Positions 1-6,883 of a stretch of 51,683 nucleotides of DNA are shown here, one piece after another (position 1 is the first letter of the stretch; every line of letters begins with the position of its first letter). The stretch lies in contig NZ_MDFN01000035.1 in NCBI RefSeq assembly GCF_001730525.1, positions 1-51,683 of the forward strand, read 5' to 3'. The position numbers and the translations under genes are program-made. The notes under the pieces are model-generated. The model saw nothing but the letters and a program-made list of their open reading frames with translations, had not been told where the DNA came from and searched no databases. The stretch is from Arcticibacter eurypsychrophilus. Its GTDB lineage: Bacteria > Bacteroidota > Bacteroidia > Sphingobacteriales > Sphingobacteriaceae.

Positions 1-32
1 GGACAGTATCTGATGAAATTGATTTAGAATCA

Positions 33-82
33 TTTAAATGTAACACTACCACACTTTAAGATAAGGTAGTGTTACATTTAAA
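33..82 (-). terminator. Long hairpin at the 3' end of the Wzi-like gene
   Basis: Perfect 18-bp inverted repeat (33-50 with 65-82) around a 14-base loop. The right arm includes the stop codon of the minus-strand Wzi-like gene. There is no clear T-run after it on either strand, so it may be a transcript-end stabilising hairpin rather than a classical intrinsic terminator. Confidence 0.6.
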
Positions 83-1640
83 AAGATTTTGAAACTTTTA
101 AAACTAATCCCCCGGAATTATAAAGTAGATTTCCTTGATCAATAGCTGCTGCTAATCCAATACTTACGCCATTTGAAAGAGAGCGATGTGTTTCTAAGTA
201 TGCCGAAAATTGATTTACTGTTTTAAATAAATTGGTGGTATTAGGACTTCTAATGATACCTGTAGAGTGTCCTTCAGGACTAGTCCCAAATGTCCCATAG
301 TTTTTAGAAAAGGAGAGTTTACTAATAATTTCAAATTTCTTAATTGATCCTTCAATGCCTGCATGAAATGCAACTACTCGATTGTTGATAAAATAATCAC
401 TTCCAATTGATGCCTGACCTGGTTTTGCAGCGCTTTTGGTAGTAATAAAAGGTGTCCCCAGTCCTAAACTATTGTAAGACCAGCCATTAGTATAATAGTA
501 ATTATTATAATAATCTTCATCCCCTGATTTGGTCATCTTAGACCAGGATTCTCCTGCTTGGTTTTTAGTATACAAAAACTCCAATAATAGCGTTTTCCAT
601 TGAACACCATTAGAAAGGACATGGTATGATTTATTTTTTAGGCTGATCCCATTTAATCCATCACTAATATTAGCAAGTTTAGATAATGCGCCTACATCAT
701 AGAGATTCTGTCGGTATATCAACATTGTTATATTTTTGAAATCATACTCGATTCCGACATCAATAGAACCTAATTGATTACCTATTTTAGAACTTGGAAT
801 AGTTTTTTCTACATAAGCTTTACCAGTTGCGACATAAAAAAAGGTTTCTAATGTGGATAGTTCAAAATTCTCACCCATTGATTGCCTTTCATTCCCCCAA
901 AAAACTTGATGATTGAAACCCCCATAAAGCTTTAAATTCCAATCCGGTTTTCCTAGGCGACCATAAAAGGATTTTTGATGATAAAAAGTATTGGGAAATC
1001 TGTCGGGAACACCGTATTTATAAGGATTAGGAGGTATTGCTCGAATAGTATCTAGTATTTTTGTTTTTCCAAGCCAGCCATGAGAAAAGCTTCCCTTAAA
1101 GGATATTAATCCATCCCAAATTGGTATACTATAATAATTGGGTATTGATATTTCAACTTTAGGAATCCCTAGTGCGTTTCCAGATACCGAGAAATTACCA
1201 GATGTTAGAGAGCTATCACCATTTAAACCCATAACATCCTTTGTTCGACCGGCTTTAATCTGAAAGATACCTGCTTTTACTTTGGCATAACCTTCTATGA
1301 GAAGCAGTTTGGAGTTTTTACCGCCATTGACACGTCCTTCTAATCCAGCTCCCCAATCAAATGATCTTACTTTTGTACTATCATATTCTTTTCGTGCTCG
1401 ACCGATAAAGCTGCCTGATACACCATCAGATGGAATGCTTCCATATTGATTTGATCTCAGCCAAAAAGGAACAACATTATTGGTTGTTCCGATTGCTTGT
1501 GCTTCTATTTCAAATTTGACTATAGGTTTTTCCTGTGCCTGTAAGGCTGATATAGTAAAGCTGAGAAGAAGTATTAATATCTTGGTAAGATAGGCACCGT
1601 CCTGGCCTGCGATACCTTTAGCTAGAACCTTCTTTTTCAT
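78..1640 (-). CDS. Capsule assembly Wzi family outer membrane protein with an unusual N-terminal extension
   Basis: A 520-aa protein resembling the Wzi-type capsule assembly proteins of Bacteroidota: an outer membrane beta-barrel thought to hold capsule or exopolysaccharide at the cell surface. After residue 36 it has the alternating aromatic/polar strands of a barrel and ends in VSKSF, with a terminal aromatic residue as usual for such barrels. The hydrophobic signal segment is at residues 21-35 with cleavage likely after LQA. In front of it sits a stretch of about 20 residues with GIAGQDGAYL, which resembles the N-terminal Rossmann motif (GxxGxxG) of GDP-mannose 4,6-dehydratase (Gmd) rather than any part of a signal peptide. 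The annotated ATG is the first in frame. The next gene upstream on the same strand (1757-2584) may share its transcript. Family call is good; exact ligand unknown. Confidence 0.8.
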   Translation of the reverse strand: MKKKVLAKGIAGQDGAYLTKILILLLSFTISALQAQEKPIVKFEIEAQAIGTTNNVVPFWLRSNQYGSIPSDGVSGSFIGRARKEYDSTKVRSFDWGAGLEGRVNGGKNSKLLLIEGYAKVKAGIFQIKAGRTKDVMGLNGDSSLTSGNFSVSGNALGIPKVEISIPNYYSIPIWDGLISFKGSFSHGWLGKTKILDTIRAIPPNPYKYGVPDRFPNTFYHQKSFYGRLGKPDWNLKLYGGFNHQVFWGNERQSMGENFELSTLETFFYVATGKAYVEKTIPSSKIGNQLGSIDVGIEYDFKNITMLIYRQNLYDVGALSKLANISDGLNGISLKNKSYHVLSNGVQWKTLLLEFLYTKNQAGESWSKMTKSGDEDYYNNYYYTNGWSYNSLGLGTPFITTKSAAKPGQASIGSDYFINNRVVAFHAGIEGSIKKFEIISKLSFSKNYGTFGTSPEGHSTGIIRSPNTTNLFKTVNQFSAYLETHRSLSNGVSIGLAAAIDQGNLLYNSGGLVLKVSKSF

Positions 1641-1756
1641 TTGTGATAAAATTTAATTATCTAGTCTTGCTATTATTAGAAATTCAATAGATGTGTAGAA
1701 ATGTATACTTTTAATATTATAACGTAAATATATATGAAATTTTACGAATAATCCAT

Positions 1757-2584
1757 TTAGAAAAAGCTAATGCAATAATCGCTCTTAGCGCAGGGTGGAC
1801 CTGGAGCAACATCATAATAGGAGGCTTGATCATCGCCGATCCGTATTTCATCATAAAAGATAGTTTTTTGGGAAGTTATATTTAATGACCAAAAATCTTT
1901 CCATAATCCCAATTTCATATAGGATCCTTTTTTGTCATTAGTGCAGTTAGGCCCTTTATAGGTAGCAACCAACACTTTATTTTTCCAAACTTCTATTAAA
2001 CCATCCTCTTCCCAGGTTGATTTGATGTGAAACACTAAATCATTCCAAGAATTAGGAGTATACGCTCCTAAGTCAATTTCTTTTTTTCCATCTGATTTGA
2101 TGTTAACTAGGCCTTTTGCCCATTGTACAATAAGGTATAAGTTTCCATTTCGAGATTGGCAAGATATTGTTGCAGCCCTGAAATTTTCACCTAAATCAAA
2201 ATCTGGAGATCCAACCCATTGTAAAATACTTTCACCTTGATTATCAGGAATATAATGTTTTGAAAAAAAGACGCTTAATCCGTACCACCTTTCATTTTTT
2301 GCTTGTAATTCGGGTTTTAATGTTAATTCAGCACGTTGATAACAGGTTACAGTCGGGGCTGTTTTATTTAGTTCCATGCGAACAGAAAATTTTCCAGTTT
2401 TTGTTATGGAGTCACTTTTTAATATGGAATATTTGAAAGCTTTTTCTTGGTTATTCCACATGGTTAAGCAATCTAATTCTTCAAAATCGCAATCAAATAG
2501 GATATGTGACCTTTTGTATGGCTCTTCAGTTTTGGATAAAGCAGGTGCAATAAAAGTAAGAAGTAAGCAAAAAAAGTAAGGCAT
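1757..2584 (-). CDS. Secreted polysaccharide-lyase-like (heparin lyase I type jelly-roll) protein
   Basis: A 275-aa protein with a signal peptide at about residues 1-18. The body resembles the bacterial polysaccharide lyase-like jelly-roll family (Pfam PF14099 type): WYGLSVFFSKHYIPD in the first half, an ILQW segment, and a C-terminal part with YMKLGLWKDFW followed by IFYDEIRIGDD, the usual end of this fold. The gene lies beside capsule genes, so a lyase or hydrolase that trims or releases the cell's own polysaccharide is plausible, but the substrate cannot be read from sequence. The start is the ATG at 2584; a TTG codon just upstream could be read as an alternative start but is less likely. 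Four cysteines near the ends may form disulfides. Confidence 0.7.
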   Translation of the reverse strand: MPYFFCLLLTFIAPALSKTEEPYKRSHILFDCDFEELDCLTMWNNQEKAFKYSILKSDSITKTGKFSVRMELNKTAPTVTCYQRAELTLKPELQAKNERWYGLSVFFSKHYIPDNQGESILQWVGSPDFDLGENFRAATISCQSRNGNLYLIVQWAKGLVNIKSDGKKEIDLGAYTPNSWNDLVFHIKSTWEEDGLIEVWKNKVLVATYKGPNCTNDKKGSYMKLGLWKDFWSLNITSQKTIFYDEIRIGDDQASYYDVAPGPPCAKSDYCISFF

Positions 2585-2816
2585 CAAATTTTTTTCAAAC
2601 TTAAGTCTTAAATATCTTTTAGTAAAGGGCTTGGGATTCCAGTTTTAAGTGATATATATTACATTGTGCAATTTAAATGTAAGGTTCCTGTTTTATTCTC
2701 AGTCTTATACATAAATATTTACAATCTATATACGTAATTGATTTTTCCATAATTATCTGAGCAACAGCACTTATGTTTGTTATTAATTAATTGTGAACAA
2801 CTAAATTATAAGCAAC

Positions 2817-3083
2817 ATGAGATCTTTATTTCAAAACACTGTTTTTTTAATTTCGGCCATTGCTGTAACGGTTACTACATCTTGTCTTGTTGCTCTTATA
2901 TTATATCCCTTAACAAGTCTTGTGGTATTTATAGTTGCTGCGATATTCTTCAAGTTTTTCATTAATTCAAGTCATCTTACCTTTTTTGAAGAGGAATACT
3001 CCCCCGATATTTCAGCGAAGGAATTTCAAAATGAGAAACAAACTGTTGATTTTAAAGTGCCTGAAAGGACTCATCCAATTTAG
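2817..3083 (+). CDS. Small two-helix membrane protein, hypothetical
   Basis: An 88-aa ORF from ATG with two hydrophobic helices (about residues 7-30 and 31-49) and a hydrophilic acidic C-terminus. I do not recognise a family. It precedes the acetyltransferase by about 120 bases on the same strand and opens the plus-strand part of the polysaccharide cluster. Two other short frames overlap it (around 2777-2965 and 2935-3120), so the frame choice rests mainly on the sensible membrane topology here. It may be a real small protein or the remnant of a larger one. Confidence 0.45.
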   Translation: MRSLFQNTVFLISAIAVTVTTSCLVALILYPLTSLVVFIVAAIFFKFFINSSHLTFFEEEYSPDISAKEFQNEKQTVDFKVPERTHPI

Positions 3084-3202
3084 AAACAAGCTAGCTAGGC
3101 CTTTTGCGAAATGTATATGACATACTGTATAGTTCTGTATCTAAACGATCCATTTTACAGACTTATTGTTTAAGAAGTGCTAAGTTAATTAACTTGGTTC
3201 AC

Positions 3203-3769
3203 ATGGAATATACATCTAAAGTAAGATTGGCGCAGTTTGACCCTTCCGAAAATCTGGATCGAGGAGCTTCCAGGGTTAAAGAAATAACCTGGTACTTGAT
3301 TAAGGTCTGCTTTTTCCTTTCTGCTTTACCTTATCCTAATCGCTTTAAAACAATTATTCTTAGAAAGTTTGGTGCGAAGATTGGGATTGGTCTCGTAATT
3401 AAGCCAAGGGTAAATATTCATTTTCCATGGAAACTGGAGATTGGCGATCATGTATGGATTGGCGAAGAAGTTTCGCTCTTAAATTTCGAAAAGCTTTCTA
3501 TTGGAAACAATGTATGTATTTCCCAGCGTGTCCTTCTATGTGGTGGTAATCATGATTACCGCAGTATTTCTATGCCTTATCGTAATGGCCCGATCGTTTT
3601 GAAAGATGGTTGCTGGATTGGTGCTTGTTGTTTTGTTGCAGCAGGCGTGACGGTAGGGGTGGATACCGTTGTGACTGCCGGATCTATTGTGACTGTTAAC
3701 CTGAAAGACAATGGAATTTATAAAGGTAACCCCTTAAATTTGGTGAAAGACAGATGGATTGATGTTTAA
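3203..3769 (+). CDS. WcaF-like putative colanic acid/EPS acetyltransferase (left-handed beta-helix)
   Basis: A 188-aa hexapeptide-repeat acyltransferase related to WcaF, which acetylates sugars of exopolysaccharide repeat units in the cytoplasm using acetyl-CoA. Seen: N-terminal helix with the family pattern ending in LPYPNRFK, then FGAKIG, IGDHVWIGE, LSIGNNVCISQ, the catalytic loop GGNHDYRS, and WIGACCFVAAGVTVG near the end. The frame is open back to a TTG at 3104, but WcaF homologues begin close to the MEYTSKVRL segment, so the ATG at 3203 is preferred. Its 3' end overlaps the end of the minus-strand zinc-ribbon gene by 36 bases. Confidence 0.85.
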   Translation: MEYTSKVRLAQFDPSENLDRGASRVKEITWYLIKVCFFLSALPYPNRFKTIILRKFGAKIGIGLVIKPRVNIHFPWKLEIGDHVWIGEEVSLLNFEKLSIGNNVCISQRVLLCGGNHDYRSISMPYRNGPIVLKDGCWIGACCFVAAGVTVGVDTVVTAGSIVTVNLKDNGIYKGNPLNLVKDRWIDV

Positions 3770-3979
3770 TTCGCTTACTAAATTAACCTCATACTTTTTG
3801 AAAGTATAATACTTATTTCTACAATTGGGGCACCAAAATCGCTTTACTTTAAACCAAAGTGAAAAGGGCTTCATGTATTCTTGTCTATGGATTCGGTAGT
3901 CGGATACAGATTTGCATTTTGGACATTTGCACGTTGACGGACTTTGGCGCAATTTTGGTGTGAAGGAATATATCATCAT
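3734..3979 (-). CDS. Zinc-ribbon miniprotein 1 (CPxC-x27-CxxC)
   Basis: An 81-aa protein from ATG at 3979 (a GTG at 3997 extends the frame; another ATG follows directly). Its core is CPKC, exactly 27 residues, then CPNC, followed by RNKYYTF. The two Cys pairs are a classic zinc-ribbon arrangement. The C-terminal half (KVKRFWCPNCRNK) is nearly identical to miniprotein 4 at 5795-5947, and the overall pattern is shared with the three plus-strand members. The tail after YYTF is longer than in its relatives and overlaps the acetyltransferase gene. Function unknown: nucleic-acid or protein binding is a guess from the fold only. Confidence 0.7.
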   Translation of the reverse strand: MMIYSFTPKLRQSPSTCKCPKCKSVSDYRIHRQEYMKPFSLWFKVKRFWCPNCRNKYYTFKKYEVNLVSELNINPSVFHQI

Positions 3980-3991
3980 AGTGTGTAAAAA

Positions 3992-4050
3992 TACCACAAT
4001 TATTGCACACTATTTGCACAATGTGTGTAATAATTCTACATATTGTGGTA
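3992..4050. repeat. Imperfect inverted repeat between divergent zinc-ribbon and DUF6266 genes
   Basis: TACCACAAT (3992-4000) is repeated inverted at 4042-4050, and nested inside, ATTATTGCACAC (3999-4010) pairs with 4023-4034 at 11 of 12 positions. It lies upstream of both the minus-strand zinc-ribbon gene (start 3979) and the plus-strand DUF6266 gene (start 4284), so it may be an operator or a foldable leader. Confidence 0.5.
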
Positions 4051-4186
4051 AATTAAGGACAGCCCTTCAATTTTATGTCATGGCTGTGTTCATTTTATTG
4101 ACGTTGAAGGTAGATAATTCAAGAAAGCGGACATTTAGCATTATCGGTACGTATTTGAGAAGAGTTAAGAAGATTTGCCTCCACAA

Positions 4187-4217
4187 TCGTTCAAGTTATG
4201 CCTTGTGTGTACGTTTG
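4187..4217 (+). promoter_or_regulatory. Probable promoter of the DUF6266 gene
   Basis: TACGTTTG at 4210-4217 matches the Bacteroidota -7 consensus TAnnTTTG fully. TCG at 4187-4189, 20 bases upstream, is a 2-of-3 match to the -33 TTG. It would give a leader of about 60 bases. Confidence 0.5.
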
Positions 4218-4283
4218 TTTCATCAGGAGGACGCAGCAGTATTGCTGGTCACTGATGTTAACAATTTAATACATATATACATA

Positions 4284-4919
4284 ATGGCACAATTTAATCA
4301 AGGCGTACTGGGCGCATTCTCAGGAAAAGTAGGTAGCGTAGTCGGTAGTAACTGGCGCGACATCGATTACATGCGGGGACTTCCTAAACAGTCTTCTAAA
4401 CCGGCTACGGCTAAACAGCTGTTAATTCGTGAAAAGTTCAGGTTGCTCATCCAGTTTTTAACATTGGTTAAGAGCGTGATCAACCAGGGATTCAAGAATG
4501 AGGATACTCGTCGGGCGACTGCTTTTAACCTGGCATTTACCGCAAACAAGGATGCCTTTGCCGGTACCGATACAGAACCTGTATTGGATTTTAGCAAAAT
4601 GATTTTCAGCAAGGGTTCTGGCGTCAGCAAAGCAACCGGCTGTAAGATTGTTGCTGATGGTGATGGTGTTTTGACTGTTACCTGGGATGCGATTAGTGGT
4701 AATGCGCAAGCGCTGACTGATGAGGCAACTGTCGTGTTATACTGTGAAGAGGATAAGGAAGTGGTTGTGCATGAGGGTGTACTTCGTAGTTTGAATACTG
4801 CTCAGGTGGAAATTCCATCAAACTGGAGTAGCTGTACCATTCACGGGTATGTGTACATGACCTCAAAGGAGGATAAAAACTCCTTGACTTCGTATGCCGG
4901 GGCACTGTCTATTATGTAG
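4284..4919 (+). CDS. DUF6266 family protein
   Basis: A 211-aa protein starting MAQFNQGVLGAFSGKVG, followed by GSVVGSNWRDIDYMRGLP and a helix-rich stretch; this N-terminal pattern is characteristic of DUF6266 proteins, which are common in Sphingobacteriaceae and of unknown function. The C-terminal half (from about residue 95) looks like a beta-sandwich domain with alternating strands and a TVTWD segment. There is no signal peptide. The frame is open further upstream, but the ATG at 4284 is where the family begins. It is flanked by zinc-ribbon miniproteins on both sides and followed by an intrinsic terminator. A distant relative sits at 49119-50102. Confidence 0.8.
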   Translation: MAQFNQGVLGAFSGKVGSVVGSNWRDIDYMRGLPKQSSKPATAKQLLIREKFRLLIQFLTLVKSVINQGFKNEDTRRATAFNLAFTANKDAFAGTDTEPVLDFSKMIFSKGSGVSKATGCKIVADGDGVLTVTWDAISGNAQALTDEATVVLYCEEDKEVVVHEGVLRSLNTAQVEIPSNWSSCTIHGYVYMTSKEDKNSLTSYAGALSIM

Positions 4920-4952
4920 GGATAGCGTTTTGCTTATGTTTTTGTTAAAGAG

Positions 4953-4979
4953 CTCGTCCTGGAAAGGGCGGGTTTTTTT
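4953..4979 (+). terminator. Intrinsic terminator after the DUF6266 gene
   Basis: Eight-bp stem (4953-4960 with 4965-4972, two G-U pairs), GGAA loop, then seven Ts, located 33 bases after the stop codon. Confidence 0.85.
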
Positions 4980-5174
4980 GTTATTGTTCAAGAATTGGTA
5001 TTATTCCCGAATTTTCATACTATGCTGGGAAATTTAAGCTTCGGTTGCCATGATATAGTGGTATCTTCGTCTATTAAATAGATCGAATGGAAATACCTTT
5101 TCTTATCATAAATTCCTCACTGAAACAATCCTCTCCTAAATGGATTATATCTCATATTTTAATAAATCAGCACT

Positions 5175-5390
5175 ATGAGAAAGGATAGGGTTCTTGAATT
5201 TACGTCAAAAAGAAGAAATAGGGAAGAAGCTCCTGATAATCCTCAGCATGTATGTCCTAAATGTCATTTATACACGGGGTACAGGATTTCTAATCCTAAA
5301 TTAATTGATCAGTATTTCTTTTGGCTGTCCTTGCATCGTTTTAAATGCACGCATTGTAACAACAAGTTTTTCATCATTATTCGCAATTAA
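5175..5390 (+). CDS. Zinc-ribbon miniprotein 2 (CPxC-x27-CxxC)
   Basis: A 71-aa protein from ATG. Core: CPKC, 27 residues containing YTGYRISNPK and FFWLSLHRFK, then CTHC and NNKFF. It belongs to the same subfamily as miniproteins 3 and 5 on this strand (shared YTG-x-x-I-x-NPK and W-x-SL-x-RF). The basic N-terminus (RKDRVLEFTSKRRNR) is its own. No signal peptide or membrane helix. About 200 bases separate it from the DUF6266 terminator, so it is probably transcribed separately. Function unknown. Confidence 0.7.
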   Translation: MRKDRVLEFTSKRRNREEAPDNPQHVCPKCHLYTGYRISNPKLIDQYFFWLSLHRFKCTHCNNKFFIIIRN

Positions 5391-5447
5391 AGTTTAATTC
5401 ATACTTCAGGATGCCGCTGCTTGTTTTTTTTTTAGTATTTTAGCTAT

Positions 5448-5651
5448 GTGCATGTCATTGACGCTTCCGGTAGATTAATTAAAAAAGCGGACACGGATGA
5501 GAGTCCGTTGTTTTTGTGCCCCCGATGTGGTGGATACACGGGTTGTACAATTCCTAATCCTAAGTTTATTGATACCTTTTTTTACTGGTTCTCTTTAAGA
5601 AGATTTAAATGTAATTTTTGCGGTAAAAAATTTTATATCAGTATCAAGTAG
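5448..5651 (+). CDS. Zinc-ribbon miniprotein 3 (CPxC-x27-CxxC), GTG start or 5'-truncated
   Basis: A 67-aa ORF with CPRC, 27 residues, CNFC and GKKFY. Its N-terminus (HVIDASGRLIKKADTD) is clearly homologous to HIIDAKGRLVKEADTD of miniprotein 5, which has about 20 more residues in front. Here the frame upstream closes at a TAG at 5433, and the only start is the GTG at 5448; the ATG at 5446 is in another frame. A run of ten or more Ts lies just upstream, so the gene could have lost its original start by slippage or deletion. It may be translated from GTG or be partly decayed. Confidence 0.6.
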   Translation: MHVIDASGRLIKKADTDESPLFLCPRCGGYTGCTIPNPKFIDTFFYWFSLRRFKCNFCGKKFYISIK

Positions 5652-5794
5652 CTCTTGACTCCCTGAGTGCATTCGGCATTCTATGTAATTCAGTTCTGAG
5701 ATTTTTTATAAGACGGTTATTTCGGATTGTGCCGGTTTGCTGGTAAGAGATTTTGCTGGTTAAGGTTTAATTTAATTTTAAGCTATGGATGGTC

Positions 5795-5947
5795 TTATCT
5801 GCTGTAGGTGTAAAATTTATTGCGGCAATTGGGACACCAGAATCTTTTAACTTTTAACGAGGATAAAAGTAATTTGATAAAAGATGATCGAGCTATTCTG
5901 TAATCGGTGACTGACTTACATTTTGGGCAAGTAACGTGTGAGGTCAT
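5795..5947 (-). CDS. Zinc-ribbon miniprotein 4, 50 aa
   Basis: A 50-aa protein from ATG (5947) to TAA (5795): a six-residue start, then CPKC, exactly 27 residues, CPNC, and RNKFYTYSR. It reduces the family to its core. KSVTDYRI and KVKRFWCPNCRNK are shared almost residue for residue with miniprotein 1 (3734-3979), also on the minus strand, which supports it as a real gene or recent duplicate. Its central segment (SSFIKLLLSS) is less aromatic than in the others. Confidence 0.65.
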   Translation of the reverse strand: MTSHVTCPKCKSVTDYRIARSSFIKLLLSSLKVKRFWCPNCRNKFYTYSR

Positions 5948-6428
5948 AATGTTTTTTATGCTTGTTGATGTTTCGTAATATGTTTAAATATACTCAATGT
6001 TGCTCATGATTGCACGGTTTTTTGTCCGTTTTTTATACAGAATGTGGTGTTTTTTATCACAATTGTGAATTTGTTGTTTCGACACCTGAATTCATATATA
6101 ATTTTATGAAATTCACAATAAAAGGTTGTGTCTGGTGATGCAAAATCTATAATTATTGTCAAAATTATGAATGAGTAAACTTTATATACGGTGTCTGAAT
6201 TCCGGTTTGTGGATAGGTTTAACGCATAACTATTGAAACACTCCTATTTCTGTGCTCATTTCAACAAGATATATTACCTGATTCTGAAAAATTATGTGAA
6301 GAATGATGAAGGAACCGGACAGTGTAATACAGTATATTACAAATTATCACGATACGTGTTCAATCTGTGCCTTCGCATGAAATAGCAAATGCTTGTGTTT
6401 AGTTTTGTTCTGTCTTAATTTACTCATT
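5948..6428. other. AT-rich gene-free stretch with a 12-bp palindrome
   Basis: No convincing coding frame was found between the divergent zinc-ribbon genes. It holds the perfect 12-bp palindrome TCACAATTGTGA at 6057-6068, a candidate protein-binding site, and several CACAAT/ATTGTG half-sites like those at 3992-4050. Nothing else was recognised. Confidence 0.4.
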
Positions 6429-6689
6429 ATGATAGAACGCCTACATGAAGGAACACCTTCTAAAACTGATCAGGATAAAATTGGTGTGCATATTATTGAC
6501 GCGAAGGGACGATTGGTGAAAGAAGCGGATACGGATTTGAGCCCTTTGTTTATGTGTCCTAAATGCCAGTGTTACACAGGCTGCAATATTCCTAATCCCA
6601 AATATGTAGACACTTTTTTCTTCTGGTTTTCTTTAAAAAGATTCGAATGCCACTTCTGTGGGCATAAATTCTATGAGAGTATTAAATAG
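6429..6689 (+). CDS. Zinc-ribbon miniprotein 5 (CPxC-x27-CxxC), longest N-terminus
   Basis: An 86-aa protein from ATG at 6429 (a TTG further upstream only adds an unrelated hydrophobic stretch). N-terminal region of about 42 residues with HIIDAKGRLVKEADTD shared with miniprotein 3, then CPKC, 27 residues with YTGCNIPNPK and FFWFSLKRFE, then CHFC and GHKFY. A third cysteine pair inside the linker (QCYTGC) is unique to this copy. It is the most complete member of the plus-strand subfamily and probably shows its ancestral layout. Function unknown. Confidence 0.7.
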   Translation: MIERLHEGTPSKTDQDKIGVHIIDAKGRLVKEADTDLSPLFMCPKCQCYTGCNIPNPKYVDTFFFWFSLKRFECHFCGHKFYESIK

Positions 6690-6776
6690 TTTGATTATGT
6701 TCCCAAAGTGTGCATTTAAAGCCTGTAATGACCATTTTTGTGTTTAAATTGTGCATGCCGTGCAATTTAGAACGGC

Positions 6777-6784
6777 TATATTTG
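6777..6784 (+). promoter_or_regulatory. Possible -7 element upstream of the pyruvyl transferase operon
   Basis: TATATTTG matches TAnnTTTG, about 100 bases before the start at 6884. No good TTG lies 19-21 bases upstream; instead an AATTG...CAATT inverted repeat occupies that place. Confidence 0.35.
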
Positions 6785-6883
6785 TCTTGGTACCTGATCT
6801 GTTTGAAATCCGTTTCGACTTCAATCAAACAATTTAAATGATGTTGCTTGTAGTAAACGGAAAACGATGTTAAAATGAGATAA

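Noticed and set aside
2935-3120. A 61-aa basic frame overlapping the small membrane protein, with a possible inner start at 3030
   Set aside because: It overlaps the better-supported frame at 2817-3083, has no recognisable domain and begins with a weak start.
3104-3202. N-terminal extension of the acetyltransferase from a TTG codon
   Set aside because: The added 33 residues have no similarity to WcaF-type proteins, whose normal start matches the ATG at 3203.
5407-5445. CAGGATGCCGCTGC followed by TTG, resembling the PUL promoter motif
   Set aside because: The second half-site is not CAGG, no proper -7 octamer occurs at the fixed distance, and the region would overlap the start of zinc-ribbon gene 3.
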